Source: Solenopsis invicta (Eukaryota > Arthropoda > Insecta > Hymenoptera > Formicidae). From it: a stretch of DNA of 64,000 nt. Shown here piece by piece: positions 13,101 to 26,048 of this stretch. The DNA lies in the NCBI RefSeq assembly GCF_016802725.1, contig NC_052677.1, positions 11,147,306-11,211,305 on the forward strand, given 5' to 3'. The translations under genes and the position numbers were made by a program. Under the pieces are notes generated by a model. The model saw only the letters and a program-made list of their open reading frames with translations, had not been told where the DNA came from and searched no databases. Each line of letters opens with the position of its first letter. Positions within the stretch are counted from its first letter, which is position 1.

Positions 13101-13179
13101 GCAATGATTCGTGCGGGTAAACAAATAAGTCTAGCACTGTATACGCTTGACTTATTTGTTTACCCGCACGAATCATTGC
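13101..13179. repeat. Perfect 31-bp-arm inverted repeat (hairpin)
   Basis: The left arm is 13101-13131 (starts GCAATGATTCGTGCGGGT) and the right arm is 13149-13179. I find no mismatch between them. The loop is 17 bases. The arms have normal complexity and are GC-richer than the flanks, so this is not an AT-rich accident. A frame at 13104-13310 crosses it but is unlikely to be real. It could be a small foldback element, a template-switch product or a small-RNA hairpin. Confidence 0.95.
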
Positions 13180-14260
13180 GTCGCACCGTACAATGCATAA
13201 TATTCAATATTAGAATATTTTATATTTTAGAATGTAATGTCATTGTAGAATTAATTAATCTTGCCAATTTATTAAATACAAATCTTTCATTTAAATACTA
13301 TTTTAACTGAGAGACAAGAGGGGACCCGGGAGAAAGAGAGAGAGAGAGAATTTCGATAAAATTCAATTGGTTTGATAAAATTACTTGAGAATCAGTATTT
13401 ACATTTCCAAACTTTACATACGCGCACCTGGATCCGCAGTTCGAACATATCTCAGCCTAATTACGGCCTCACCTAATTAAATTAAGCTTTTTGAATCACT
13501 TCCAAGAAGCTCTTAGCTTTTATTCCAGTCAATAAGAGAAATTTAATTAGATTACGCTAGTCAGATTAACTCGATTGAACTTCACACGTTTGTACGCACA
13601 TCTTCATCATTTATAATATTTTAATTATTCATAATATATGTATAATATATAAATGTACATATTTAATATATTGCACATATAGATCACATTATTGTGCATA
13701 TAAAATATAACTAGAAATTTTATTTAACGAGAAATTGTTATTTCAGCAGCGATCTGAATCACTGTCAGATATATACGCGGCGGACTTTTTCCTCATCAGT
13801 TTAATTAGATCGAGTATAAACGAGGGGCTCTATGTAAACCGAGTTATCGTGACGACCCGATTAGATTCCCGTGAATAGCCTTATGCCTCTTATGCCTGTG
13901 TTTGCGGAGGCCAGCCGTCGATGCGGAGCCGACGTCGCATCGGATGCACCCGACCACCGGAAATCCCGTCATCTTTATTCCGTCAACGTTGGCGAAACAC
14001 GCACCCGCGCGCAATACACGTACCGAAACTCCGCCAAGTGTAAAATCCGCGGAAAGAGGAAGAGAAAACGTTCCCCGAGAAACAGGACCCGCAAGGAAAT
14101 TTGCATACCGCAGTACGTTTGAATTCGAATGCGTCGCGGCACAACGGCAAAGATATAATTTAAATGTGCATAAGGGCGTTTAAATGTTAACGAAGGGACG
14201 GTATTGAAAGTATAACGAAAATACGACATTTTTAATTATTTAAAAAAAATAATTAATGTA
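13180..14260. other. Noncoding spacer
   Basis: A short GA run at about 13334-13351 is followed by AT-rich DNA, then a CpG-rich patch (13780-14130). The overlapping frames in that patch (13871-14229) have no recognisable content. Confidence 0.5.
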
Positions 14261-14649
14261 CACTGAGAGAAAAAATTGTAGCGGTGGCAAGTATAAAGGG
14301 ACAACCGTACAAGTTTTGTTATTACGACAGAATGATAATATATAATTAATTGAACTATATTATAGTTATTGCAATTGAGTTAATGGTTAGGGAATTAATA
14401 AAAAATAGTTGTAATAACTATTAACAATCAAATAAAAAATAAGTTACTAAAAAGTTAAAAATAAAATCATTTTGAAATAATACTTGATTTTTTCTTTTAC
14501 TTTTTCGAAACCTTTTCTTACTAAAAAAATCGAAAGATTCAAATTTTTATTTTATTGTAGATTAACTATATATTTGGCATTCTATTGGCAAAACTTGTAC
14601 GGTCGTTCCCTTGTAGTTGCCACCACCACTACAATTTTGTTTTTCTCAG
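14261..14649. mobile_element. Family A MITE, long interior (A2)
   Basis: The ends are CACTGAGAGAAAAAATTGTA and ...TTTTTCTCAGTG, flanked by TA on both sides. Both terminal arms carry the variant CCGTACAAGTTTTG where A1 has CCATACAAATTTTG. The left inner arm (TTGCAATTGAGTTAATGG) is present. The right inner half is replaced by about 150 bp of unrelated AT-rich sequence, making 389 bp in total. The frame at 14484-14705 runs through it and is not a gene. Confidence 0.88.
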
Positions 14650-16763
14650 TGTATACACAGGGGCACAGAAGACGATACAATTTTAATTGGGAGCGTTGCG
14701 ATTAATCTGTCGAAATGCCTTCATTATTTTTGGATGCGGCGGAAGAAGAGATTTATGATGATTATCCTTGCAACATAAAATGTTAATAGGCCAAAGTTAA
14801 ATTAACACCGCATTTCATTAGGCTCACCCCCGTTATCCATCAAACATGCATAAAACCGGCGGACGTAACTCATTTTATGAAAATCTAATTAAGCGAGTTT
14901 GCATTTTGCAAATTCACTCGTCAGTGCGCTACTAAACGCACACGCGATAATATCTGATTAACTTTTACGATAACAGGACAGTAATGGCACACATCATTAA
15001 TTCCTATTTCCGATTTGCACTTTGCGAGAGATTTAAATGAACTCAATCAGAATCGATCTCGATAATATCAACATGAAATATTTACGAGCCTATAACCAGA
15101 TTCCCGCGCGTTCGTCTGGAACGATTATGTAAAGCTCGGAGCGAAGTAACGCGAGATAAAATTTGATCGCGATAAAGAGATCAGCGTTTGTTCGCGTTGT
15201 GATTGCAAAGCCAGCAGCGGAGCAGCTGGATCGTTGCAATCGCACAGTCCCTCTTCTCCTCTTTCCTTCCCCGAGAAAACGAAACAATAGCCTTTTATAT
15301 CCATATTCGAGATAAAGTACTTTCACGTTCTCTCAGCGATGAATTATTATTATCTCATAGATTCTCGAATAAAACGTTATAAAAGGGTCATATAAGAAAT
15401 TAGATTTAAATTTTATCGATTAAGAAATTTCGCTCCGCACGATACGCGCTGATCGACGCAGTTAGAGATTCGTAGAATTAATTCGCGCATAATTTCTAAA
15501 CGCGCCGAAAAATGATTTGTACCGACCGATTCGTGAAGGCTTCCTCGTCTCCCTCCACTTCTCCTGCCGACGGTCCAGAGACCTCTCGTAGACCGGGCTA
15601 GTCGTCAACCCCGTCCCCATCGGTGGTGGAGAGAGGCTATTTTTGTAAAGGCCTATATTTAGCCGAAACTTATTCCAAGAGCAGCTCGCTGCATCGGGTC
15701 ACCGGACGAAATCACGCGCGGGGCACACCGCCGCGCCTCTGTTTAGTGTGTATAAATGCGATCTCGCCCCAGCGGCAGCGCCGGCAAACGAGTCGTGTCC
15801 AGAAAAAGGAGACTCCGCCGTTGCGGCATGCACCGGCACACCCGGCTGCTGGTGCATCCACAGAGTGCATCCACCCTCGACATTCGTCTCGCGAATTCTC
15901 GCGACGCTGCGGCGAGCCGTGGGCATTTATTTGGAGTAACGCAGACTCCTTGGATTATACAAGGTGCCGGCCCCGGAATAAAACGCAGCCAACGTCTCGC
16001 TTTCGTTCATCGGGTAGGAACGATTTAGAGAGGCGCGAGCACGAGAAGAAACAATGCGAAAAATTATGAGAAATGCAAGCGATTAGTTTCCTAGGAAAAT
16101 CTTCATTTCGTGGTTCGGTATTGGCGAAAGCTTAGATATTGAAAATTATGAAATGTGAAGCAGCAACGCGCCGACTAAATTCTACGAGAAAAAAAAAGGG
16201 AAAAAAGAAAAAGAACTCGTCCCGGTAACGTATTCTGCAAGAGCGTATCCAGCACGTCGAGAATTTTGCGAGATGCAACTTTGATTTACCGTAATAGATA
16301 CGTCGTTGGAAATAGGAGTGTCGCTTTGCGAAATAGTGTAAAGCATTACAGCGGCAGTGCATCACGGCAAGTTGCATCTCTCCGAACACGGGAAGGAGAT
16401 GAGACGCATAATAATGAGCCCGTGCACGTTCGGCAGAAGTATCTACTGCCTACATCTAATCGAGATACGCAACGAATGGTACGCAGGATGGATTTGAAAT
16501 CTTGCTATGGCGCTGTATAAGCCCGAAATCTCATAAATTATTCCTCGAGGAGATTTATTCACGACAACTTAAACATCCTGCCTCACGTGTGTGTGTATGT
16601 GCGCGCGCGCGCCATCTTCTATCTGTTTTTCTATCGCTATATATTTTTCACCTTGCGTCAAGCGTTCGCCACCGAAAGAGACCGGGTTATCTATCGTCGA
16701 AAATTAAATCCGAAAAAACATGCAAATTAATTTTAATTTTGTACATATGCGTGCGTGTTTGTT

Positions 16764-16765
<2 letters not shown>

Positions 16766-16816
<51 letters not shown>
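16766..16816. repeat. (GT)n microsatellite
   Basis: About 25 GT dinucleotides, the longest dinucleotide tract in the window. The Cys-Val run of the overlapping frame derives from it. Confidence 0.97.
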
Positions 16817-16818
<2 letters not shown>

Positions 16819-17423
16819 AGCAGTTAATTTAATATTGAGCTCGATTAACTAACAAACTTTGTAATGAAACTTCGTTCCCCATGTGGCCTCCAAGTCTCTC
16901 CTGTAATACTAGGACGATCGAGGGGACCTCGTAAGCTGCCTCGTTCCCAACTAACCGTCAACAGACAACGAAATTAACTAACGTGCCTTCCTGGGTCAAA
17001 TGCATTCCTGCCGAGCACGTTTAATGTCGTCAATAAGACCAGGACCTCTCGAGAGCTGCCGAGTGTCCGACGGTGACTAATCATTAGAGTCTACCAGTTC
17101 CCGGGACGACTCGGCTTCTTCCATGGGGTCAAGTGTCATCCTCGTTGCCGTTCCACGTCGCCGTCATTGCCCACGCGACGAAATCGTAGCAGGCTTGTGC
17201 GAATGCACAGTTGCCAAGCAAGATATCCGCGATCCGCAGCAATCGCGCGCGAAATCATCAACATGTCTGAATTCGTAATTGGTGGCATGAACTGATTTCA
17301 TGTACAATAATTGATATTGCGCGTCAAGAGGCAGGACGTTTAAGTTGTCACGACAACTGTTTACGAAGGGAAAATGGTAACACGCTCGCGTGCATTAGTG
17401 GAAAATTAAATTAACAGAATATT

Positions 17424-17464
17424 AAAAAAAAATACAGCAAAAACAAAAAAAATACAGCAAAAAC
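17424..17464. repeat. 20-bp A-rich tandem duplication
   Basis: AAAAAAAATACAGCAAAAAC occurs twice in succession. Confidence 0.85.
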
Positions 17465-18986
17465 GAGAGAAAAATATAAAATTAAAAAAAAAGTTAAAAG
17501 CTAAATTAAAAAAATTTCAATAGATTGGTCATCTATTAAGTATGAATTGAACGTATTTAATGCATGTATTGAGGTAAAAGCTATGTTGCGACAATAATTT
17601 TGAGAAAAAGGAAATAATTGCAATAAAACGCATTCAGCGCGCGGCAAAATCGTACGCCACGATGCGAGTTGCATAATTATTTATTAATTTCATTATGCCG
17701 GCTGCGTTTATGTGTCCGCGCGCTGTAACGCTGGCTCGCAATTCGACATTGTCATTGCTATAAATTACGTTTTCATCTCACGATCGGACGCGATTTGTAA
17801 AACGCGAAATTATTCAACGGTGATTAATATCGAGAAATATCCGACGTTTTGCACTCCGCGAGCCTTTCAGAACGGACGAAAATCGAACGCGCTAATTTCG
17901 CGTAATTGCGGAGGCTATTTATCGCGCGGCTGAATGCCCCGTTTTTCATGGAAATCGTATCGCGACGCGTGTTTTTTATCGGCGAGCCCGTGCTAGCAGC
18001 GGTCGCCGCGCCGCGTCTTTCACACACGCGTGAAATATGGTGCAGCGCCGAAGGTTTCATTTTCCACGCTATATTCATCACTTTCGAAGAGAGCCGGGGA
18101 GGGGGGGAGGTGGTAAAGGAGAATGAGGGACGACGTCGGGAGTTCATTAATTAACCCGTCATTGTCGGTGCTTGAGAAAACTCACGAAAAAAAAAAAATC
18201 TCTCCCTAAAACATGTACGCGCACTCCGAGCGCGCGGAGACTGAAAGTCTTTCTACTCACGTAAGAAAGCTCCTTCTCCCGTTCGGGGCGAACAACGGAG
18301 CCCCTTGTGCCGCTCTCTGTACTTTTGAGCTACGCGCGCTCGTAAAAATCGCGCCTCGCTCATCGCACGATCGTACGGTTTACTCGGGAAAGAAGAGAAC
18401 CTAGCTAGGAGACCCGAGCTAGGTTCGACGCTCGCTAAGTGGACGCCGAGACGATCCAGAGGGACCCTTTTCAGGCAGGGGGAGGAAAGAGGAGAACGAA
18501 ACGCAGAAGTGTATGAAATTAAGAGCGATGGACGGGCACGACCTGATTTGATGGTCATTTCACTCAGCTGAATGACCTGATGGAAGTCCGAAAGCGAGAT
18601 TGATGATTGAAGGGGCCACTTGACCCCAGCGCGACGTTTCTAACAAGTCGAGGAAATCTCGCCGAGGGAACAGCTCGTTTAAAGTTTCTAAAACGTTCGC
18701 GTTCGCCGCCTTCCTGAATCATTGCCGGGAGGAAAAGAGCGGCCTGCCTCTTCGGCGGCCCTCCAAGTCCGCCGTTGCGACATTAATTTTCTTATTCAAC
18801 GGCGGTGTCACGTGAATCATCGATTTAGACGTGAAGGTTAGAGGAAATTAGACCGCCGGAATATTCGCGCCTTTGCGCAACGGCGAAGCGAGCTCTCCTC
18901 AGTTCGCAAGATTAATATCCAATAATGTCAAACGGAATAAGAGCGCCAGAACCGAGAATTTAATGCAAGTTTAGCAATCGAGTAGG

Positions 18987-19126
18987 ATCACAAAAAAAAA
19001 TTGGTATCCAATCAACAGTTCATTCTGTTTCTGGGCAAAAAAAAGTTCTTCGTGTAAGCAAATTATGTCAGTTTAAGATTATAAATTCTTCCAAAAAGAT
19101 TTTATCTTTCTTTTTCTTGCTTATAC
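18987..19126. mobile_element. Family B MITE, internally deleted copy
   Basis: It matches the intact family B element at 29147-29380. Shared parts are CACAAAAAAAAATTGGTATC at the left, and then TTCTTCGTGTAAGCAAATTA and TTTAAGATTATAAATTCTTC. Most of the left arm is missing. The right end stops where the TIR element at 19128 begins. Confidence 0.75.
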
Positions 19127-19127
19127 A

Positions 19128-19268
19128 TACAGGGTGATCCTTAAATGGTTATACCCACTTTTTACCATAGGAGCATGACTTACCGACGCATTTGTACTTC
19201 TAATATAATATTAGAAATTGCATGCTCCTATGGTAAAAAGGGGATACAACTATTAAGCACCCGGTATA
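19128..19268. mobile_element. Short TIR element, ends ACAGGGTGATCC / CACCCGGTAT
   Basis: The terminal inverted repeats are about 50 bp and imperfect. The left arm starts ATACAGGGTGATCCTTAA and ends TTTTACCATAGGAGCATG. The right arm mirrors it, from CATGCTCCTATGGTAAAA to AAGCACCCGGTATA. The centre is only about 40 bp, with no coding capacity. TA on both sides suggests a mariner-type MITE, an inference from ends and length. Confidence 0.8.
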
Positions 19269-20590
19269 TGAAACAATAAATTGTTGATTTGATCTACTAA
19301 TTTTTTTCCAGCGATGTTACATTAATTGCGTTACAGCTGACTTTAAGGATCGCGCATAGATTAAATGCTTAACGTGAAATTATTAATATTCATCACGTGT
19401 TCATTATATACTCATCATATGCGTTATTAATATTCGCCATTATTAGCATTCAGTAATTATTAAATTATTCACTGATTATAAGCCCCTTGGCGTTAAGCTG
19501 ACGGACCAACGAAAATGAAGACACACTACGTACATATATATACATGTCTATTATAAGCCAATGCACGATTGATAACCTAGTTTCAATATTAGTATTAAAA
19601 TAGATTGAAACGTCGATAAATACTTCATCAAATAAGTTTCTCTAAAATTCAAGGAAAACGTGATGAACGTGACGCAAGTGTTTTACCCATTTGGTTCTTT
19701 GTGCAGCTTCGATGGCGATGCAATGAAAACACCACGCGAAACTCTGATGAAACCGGTTGCGCCGGAGGATTTTTAGTAGACGAATCATCTATCCGGATGG
19801 AGATCGTTGCGGTTTTCCGTGAGTCAGAAGGACAACTATACGCGATTCCAAGGTGGTTCCAGGTCGACTCGTCATTCAGCAAACCTGAATCCACCAGTCA
19901 TCGTGGTCAACGCAAAAGTCACAGCGCGAGGAAGGGGAAGAAAAAAAGTGAATGAAATATGAAGGAAGGAAGGTAAACGATTGCGGAAGCATCGATCGCG
20001 CGCCGCTGAGTCATCGCGCTAAACGCTTTCGTGGGTAGCAGCAGCTAGCAGCTCGATACGTTACGTCGCGTCGCTCGCACGCGCCTTCCATTGTGCTTTT
20101 ATCGGTAACGAACGATCCGCCGAGCGCTGTCTCTCGCGCGAAAAGGGCGGAAGGGACGGTGGACGGCGGGCGGCGGGCGGAATTGGCCTGAGTGGCGTTT
20201 CCGAGTGCGGAAAGAAACAAGAGTGCGAGTAATTGGACAGGGCGACGACACGGCGCCAGGATCCAGTGACGTATCGAGACCGCGACTAGTTCCGATGGAC
20301 TGTGAAACCGGTTAGGAATTCCCTGAGTTCGCGTGACGTGATCGAAGAGTTTGGTTGATCATCTCCTCGTCTCTCGTCCTCGAAGAGATTTTATTAGAAT
20401 AAAATCTTTTAAATTTCACATTTCTCAGCTTCAGAATTTATTTTCCCGGGGTTGTAGAAAGCAAATTGGATCACGTTCCAAACTTGAAAAGATTTAACCC
20501 TTTCCCCACTACCCTGGGTATTCCACGTCCGATCGATTCTCGTTCGTACAAATTTCCCGCAAGTTGGATGAATTATTAAATTATATGCTG
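19269..20590. other. Spacer with a GC-rich patch
   Basis: 19980-20345 is GC-rich (a GGGCGGCGGGCGG stretch) and could be a promoter, but there is no splice or coding evidence. Frames at 19649-19955 and 20011-20220 show no family. 20591 begins a MITE. Confidence 0.45.
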
Positions 20591-20888
20591 CACTGAGAGA
20601 AAAAATTGTAATGGTGGTAACTATAAGGGGATAACCATACAAATTTTGTTAATAAAATTATAATATATAGTTAAGTCAACTAATTTAGTGGTTAAAAAAA
20701 CTAATAAAAAATAGTTTTTTAACATATTATATAATACAGTAACTACAACTATTTTTTATTAGTTCTTTTAACCATTCACTTAGTTGCAATAACTATAATA
20801 TAATTTAATTATATATTATAATTCTATCAACAAAATTTATATGGTTGTTCCCTTATAGTTGCCATCGCTACAATTTTTTCTCTCAGTG
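20591..20888. mobile_element. Family A MITE, canonical copy (A3)
   Basis: This is a 298-bp element with ends CACTGAGAGAAAAAATTGTA and TTTTTTCTCTCAGTG. Terminal arms of about 70 bp hold AACTATAAGGGGATAACC and CATACAAATTTTG, followed by inner arms that pair AATAAAAAATAGTT with AACTATTTTTTATT. It is almost wholly palindromic. The flanks are TG/TG instead of TA/TA, so the target site has mutated or the boundary is off by a base or two. Confidence 0.9.
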
Positions 20889-23859
20889 TGCATTTTATTA
20901 TTTTCTAAAGTAAAGCTTCAACATATTCTAGAAAGCTGAAAGTATGTTCGTAAATTTTTAGAGATTTTTTAAGGCCATTTTAAACAAATGAAACGAACAA
21001 ATTCAAGATGACAGGAATGACGCACCGTTCTGAGCATAGCATCGTAAGGGTTAATCTTTCGAATTTTTCACGAGCGTCATTCAAGCTAAAATTTAAATTT
21101 TCTAAATTCAATTTCGTCGACTCTACGATTTATCTTCTCGCAGATCGGACCGCAGTTGCGCCGATTATATTTCTTCTCATACAGAGACTATTATTACAAT
21201 GCTGCATACGAATTGGAATGAATTATTCCGTTCCACTTCCAATCTCGCTCGTTATTTTTCGCGACCGCGACCGAGGTATTTCTCGTAACCGAGAGACGTT
21301 CGTCAAGGCAAAATAATGAGCGCAAGCGTTTTATCGACACTTAATAGAGCGATGGCGGGGACATCGGCTGTTCCGAAACACAATTTCCGGCCTTCGTGGA
21401 GGCATTTTTCTTTGTCGTTTCGCGAACGGCGCTTTATTATCCGCGCGTATTAATGCATTTTCAATAACCCGAGGATTTACGCGACCGCGTGGCTTGCGGC
21501 AATTAAATGAATTCACAGATCGAAGCGATCCATCGATCATGCCACCGCGAACACACCACAGGCGTTTTTTTTTTTCCACGCTCTTGCGATCGAAAATTAT
21601 CTCGCACGCATCGCGTCGCGCGTTGATTTATCATCCAATAAACGGATAACGATAAAACTCGCGATTTTATTTCGATTATATATATCGTGTCATCGCGCCG
21701 AAGCGATTAACTCGCGCGTATATTTCAATAGAAACATTATTGAGCAACGACACACCGAACCAACGGATAAACGGATGTAATTACAGCCCCGCGTTCCGAT
21801 AACTGAAAATTCTGCGATTATTTTAGAAAAAATATGAAATATCAAATTACATTTTATACCCGGATGTAAAAAGAGGAGATTTCGTTAACATGGTATTCCT
21901 CTTTTCACGACGCGCCCCCCAGAGAAATTTTGATTATTATACAAACACATAATTCTTACTTTTGCATTTGCGCAGCAGATTCTTATGTCTGCACACTCTC
22001 CGTCTCCGCGGGGAATTTTTCATTTTTATACACCGGCGTGTTATACACATACACAGGTTCTTATCTCTTGTATTAACCTTTTACTTGCGGACAGAATTTT
22101 TATTTTTACGCCAGTACACACATTTTACTTTCGTACCGGCGAGAGCTTCGTATTTGTGCTTACGCGAAATTCTCATCTTTATACTTTCGTTGCAATAAAA
22201 AAAGCAAAGAGAAGCACGACCGTTGCCGCGTTTGAAGCGGTAAGTCACCGTGCTACCAAGATTATTTTTCCCTTTGTGTTATGATAATATTCTTAACGAA
22301 ACGTATGTGTAACAATGGCGATGCGGACTTGGAAGGGAGAAAGAGAGAAGTAAAAAGAGATACATCCGCGCTCCTCGCGTTTTTATTAATTAATGCACTC
22401 TGATAATTCGCTTATTTTTCGCCGCGCGGCTGCGGGAAAAACGAAACGCGGGACGAATGTGCGGAACAACCTCAGGAAATGAAATGGTTAACTGTTCCCT
22501 GGAAAGTCAAGTCCCTGCATCGCGCGTGTGATAAACAGCCGCGTGCGACTGCACGCGTGCGAATTACCCGCGTAAGAGATATTAATGTAACCAGGTTTAC
22601 CGCTACTTTCTGCAATCTTAACCGATTATTCGTATAATCACGTTTTTAATGCGATGCTTAAAAGGAGAGCCGACGAAAAGCGCACCTTTATTACGTGTTA
22701 CTCAACGTCACCTTAATTTGTTTATTAAACATTTCGTTCTTGCATTTCCATATTTATGCTTTAATAAAACGTTGAAAGTCTCGTATTTTAAAGCGCAGTG
22801 GGACAAAGGAACAGGTTTGAAAGGTTTTCGCGATTGCTCATTCGGCGCTGACCCGCATACCTCAACCGTGTTCCTGTCTTCGAATGTCATTAAGGCGTGA
22901 TTACGCGTCGCGAAAGATTGCCATCGCGAAGAAGGCTTCGGTGCAGACGAAGGCATAAGAAGAATAATCGAGTGCCTCTTGTGGAGATTGCAAAATGGAT
23001 AAGGATAGAAAAGGAGAGATCGAAATCACGTCGGTATTGCGAGACCGTCGCTTAACGACCGATCCTGCGCACCTAACAAAGCAAAGGGTGAGAAATACAG
23101 CGAAATGTTAACTGATACGCAAAACGCAAGTGACACCTGGCGTTCTTTAAAAATGTCTATATAAATAAAAAGAGTAATATATGAAATTCAAAGGGATACA
23201 CGCGCTGTCGTTATCTCATCTGAAGGATCGAACCAAGCGTTTCCCGCTTTTTCTAAATTGTGACTGCTAAATCTGCCTAAATCGTTGTCCGTGAAGTTTC
23301 CGCGAGAAAACTCGGGTTAAGCGTGTCTAACTTTCGTTCGTAATCTCGTTATCGGAGTTTGCAAAAGCCATTTTCGGATGCGGATACACCATGCAAAAAG
23401 CAGAATTATTCGACGCGAAACTGCATCACGACTGCATAAAACTGTTTACAAGTTTTCATATGTGAGCTTGGGAAGAAGATTTTTCTTTATAAACAAGTTT
23501 TCCTTTTCAATGCGGCGAAATCAAATTTGGAACGAGAAAAGTTTATAAATGGAATCTGATTATAGCAGATAAACCGGACTAACTTCGTCCCCCGTTTTAA
23601 GTTAGATACCGACGATTATCCAGTTTTGTCGTAATTTCATTTAACTCGTTGAAGAAAATTCTAAAAAAAAAAAAAAAAAATTCTAGAATTAAATCCTAAT
23701 TTTATTTTCGTATGAACACACTAAGTTGCAGTCTTCACGATTATTGTTGAATAAAATTTTTATATTGAATAAACTTTAAATTTGGGAATTATTTATTATT
23801 TATTTTTCATTTCCTTGAAAAAATATCGTAATATAATATTTTATATTATAAAGTCGAGG
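20889..23859. other. Noncoding spacer
   Basis: Mixed composition with CpG-rich stretches at 21300-21760 and 22390-22610. Frames at 21008-21316, 21331-21579, 21962-22284 and 22649-22956 are unrecognised. An A run lies at about 23663-23680. Confidence 0.5.
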
Positions 23860-24120
23860 TATTATTTATATTATTTTAGGGCTGTGATTTTATTTTTTTT
23901 AATATTAATTAATTGATTAATGAGAGGGTATATTACTAATATTTATTTTTTAAATTATTCTTTATTAATTATTATTATAATTTTGACTATTATGAGATAT
24001 ATATTTTTAATGATAGGTTGGTCATCTAATTCAATATATTCATTAATTGGTTCTATTCGTGTTATTTCTCAAGTTTTATCTTATGAGGTTAGGTTTATTA
24101 TAATTATTTATGTGAAGTTA
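23860..24120 (+). pseudogene. Nuclear mitochondrial insertion (numt): nad1 fragment
   Basis: Read with the invertebrate mitochondrial code, the frame covering 23860-24120 gives a central part of NADH dehydrogenase subunit 1. The hallmark is GWSSNS..YSLIGSI at 24016-24054, followed by ISQVLSYEVS up to 24093, a stretch conserved in animal nad1. The codon evidence is direct: TGA at 23914-23916 falls where Trp reads through, and AGA (23923, 23995) and AGG (24091) read as Ser, giving the expected SYEVS. The standard code would stop or put Arg there. The left limit is uncertain (homology could begin near 23840). On the right the frame stops at 24121-24123, well short of the subunit's C-terminus. 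It is a truncated, non-functional nuclear copy. Confidence 0.88.
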
Positions 24121-24177
24121 TAATGATAATATTACTGTTACTTAAACTATAATAAATATCGTTGTGAACTGATGCAG

Positions 24178-24243
24178 CTGGAGCATGACTGGAAAAAGAC
24201 TGGGGTCAAGCTGGAGCGTGAATGGAAAAAGACAGGGGACGGA
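24178..24243. repeat. 33-bp minisatellite, two units
   Basis: CTGGAGC(A/G)TGA(C/A)TGGAAAAA is followed by GAC(T/A)GGGG at 24178 and again at 24211. It lies about 55 bp past the end of the numt. Confidence 0.85.
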
Positions 24244-25994
24244 AAGATCCGACAAGCTTCTCCTTCCGTTAGAAAATTACAAAGTTTTGCCGGACAGCCG
24301 TCACAACTTCGGAGTGTTTTGTAGCCAGCGAGGAGCAGCACGATTCGGAATATCCATCGAGAAAGTTCCACAATAACAAAGAGCGAGTTATTAGAAAATA
24401 TTTGAAAGACTGTGCTGCAACAACAGCAACCAAATGCGAGAAAGAAAGGGAGAAAAAGAAGAAAAAGATGGCGCCTCTATTGTGTCGCGAAACAACGCTA
24501 GACGCAAGAGAAGCATAATCGTAAAAAAAATAGCAAGTATAACAAATAAAATATAAAAAACAAAGGGAATGATATTTCCTAATACTTCCAGATGTTAGGG
24601 AAAAAAATGCTCGTTCGTAATTTTTGTTTATATATAAACTTAACAATCTATAAATTTTTATAAGTGTAAAAATTTTTATGTATAGAGAAACATTTATGTA
24701 CATACATAATGTAAAAATTATTCAAAATTACATACTTAAAAAAAAATTATAGAAATCATTTCGGACGGAAATTTATACATACGCGTAGGCGATCTAAGGA
24801 GAGGTTTACGGTTAAATCAATGCATGTTACGAAGAATGCAATGCATGCGGAGGAGGTTGAAAGCACAGGCGAGCTGTGCTTTGTAGCAGAGAAGTGATCA
24901 AATCGACTTGCCTTCACTCGCCTCCACTTGGAGTTGCGAAATTACAGTGATTAGAGATCAAGCGCATGGGGAAAGGCACATAGAGAGTCCTTGCAAGGCT
25001 GTCGCTGAGAGAATAAGTAACAATTTCCCGTTGGAATTTACCAGACCATTTTAGAAAAAAAGATATATGTACACATTTAACGAAAAAAACATTTCGTAAA
25101 ATAAAATTAAATATCTGGATTAGATGAAAGCAAGTGACTGTAACGAATACAAAAAGCTTTATTTCATGTAACTCTTTTTGAAATAAAATCTGTAAATAGA
25201 GTATCAAAATAATTACAATATTTTTAAAAACTTTCTACATTTTTTGTAATACATCTGGTATTTAAAAAAAATTTTTTTTAATCTTTTTATTATTAAAACT
25301 TCCCAATTATAAAATTTTAATAATGAAATTTCAATTATAAATATTTTATTTTACAAAAAACTCAAATATCAAAGGTAATCGGAGGCATTTGAGTCTCAAA
25401 GTAACACAAGGTTGCAAGGAAGGTATTTAAATATGCAATTACAAGCTCCCTTCGATCACATCAAATTATCTTCAGCGTGTAAATTTCACACATGCTATGT
25501 GATTCCTCGTGCTTAAGATACCTGAGATCTAAACTTTCCTCGTTACATCATAATATTACCGACTATACCGTCGCACTATCGTATCGCCAAAGCATCCCAG
25601 GTAAGTCTAATCTCGGATAATCAAAGAGATCCCGAGGCAAACTGGCGTCCTGTCCGGATTATCGAACGAGCGAGAGAGAGAGGCGAATGGAAAGTTTGCG
25701 CGAGAATCCGGCAAAGCACATCGTCACAACACACTTCGGATCGATCCCCACCGGTGAGAAACGAGATGACGATGAGATCCCGGCGCAAACTCACTGATTG
25801 AACGCGGCCGATACTACGGCCGAACTTCAACCTCTCTGGCTGCTGTTACTCGACTTTCTTTTCTTTCGAGAAACTCATTCGACACAAAGTGTATAGGGTG
25901 TCTCATATCAGTACAAAATATTACATATATGTACATGCACGTAGTTACTTTCATTTTGTGCATTAGTATGTAAAAAATTTGATTGTTGTATTTC

Positions 25995-26048
25995 ATATTA
26001 ATATATTTTAATTAAAACAATATATTAATATATTTTCTATTAAAACAA
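25995..26048. repeat. 27-bp tandem duplication
   Basis: ATATTAATATATTTT(A/CT)ATTAAAACA is repeated twice, differing by one or two bases. Confidence 0.85.

Larger units (their letters stand above)
14650..18986. other. Spacer with CpG-rich patches
   Basis: CpG-rich DNA lies at about 15560-16050 and 17990-18560. Overlapping Arg/Ala-rich frames on both strands there are typical of GC-rich noncoding DNA. An A-rich patch with a 20-bp duplication is at 17424-17464. No gene is supported. Confidence 0.5.
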
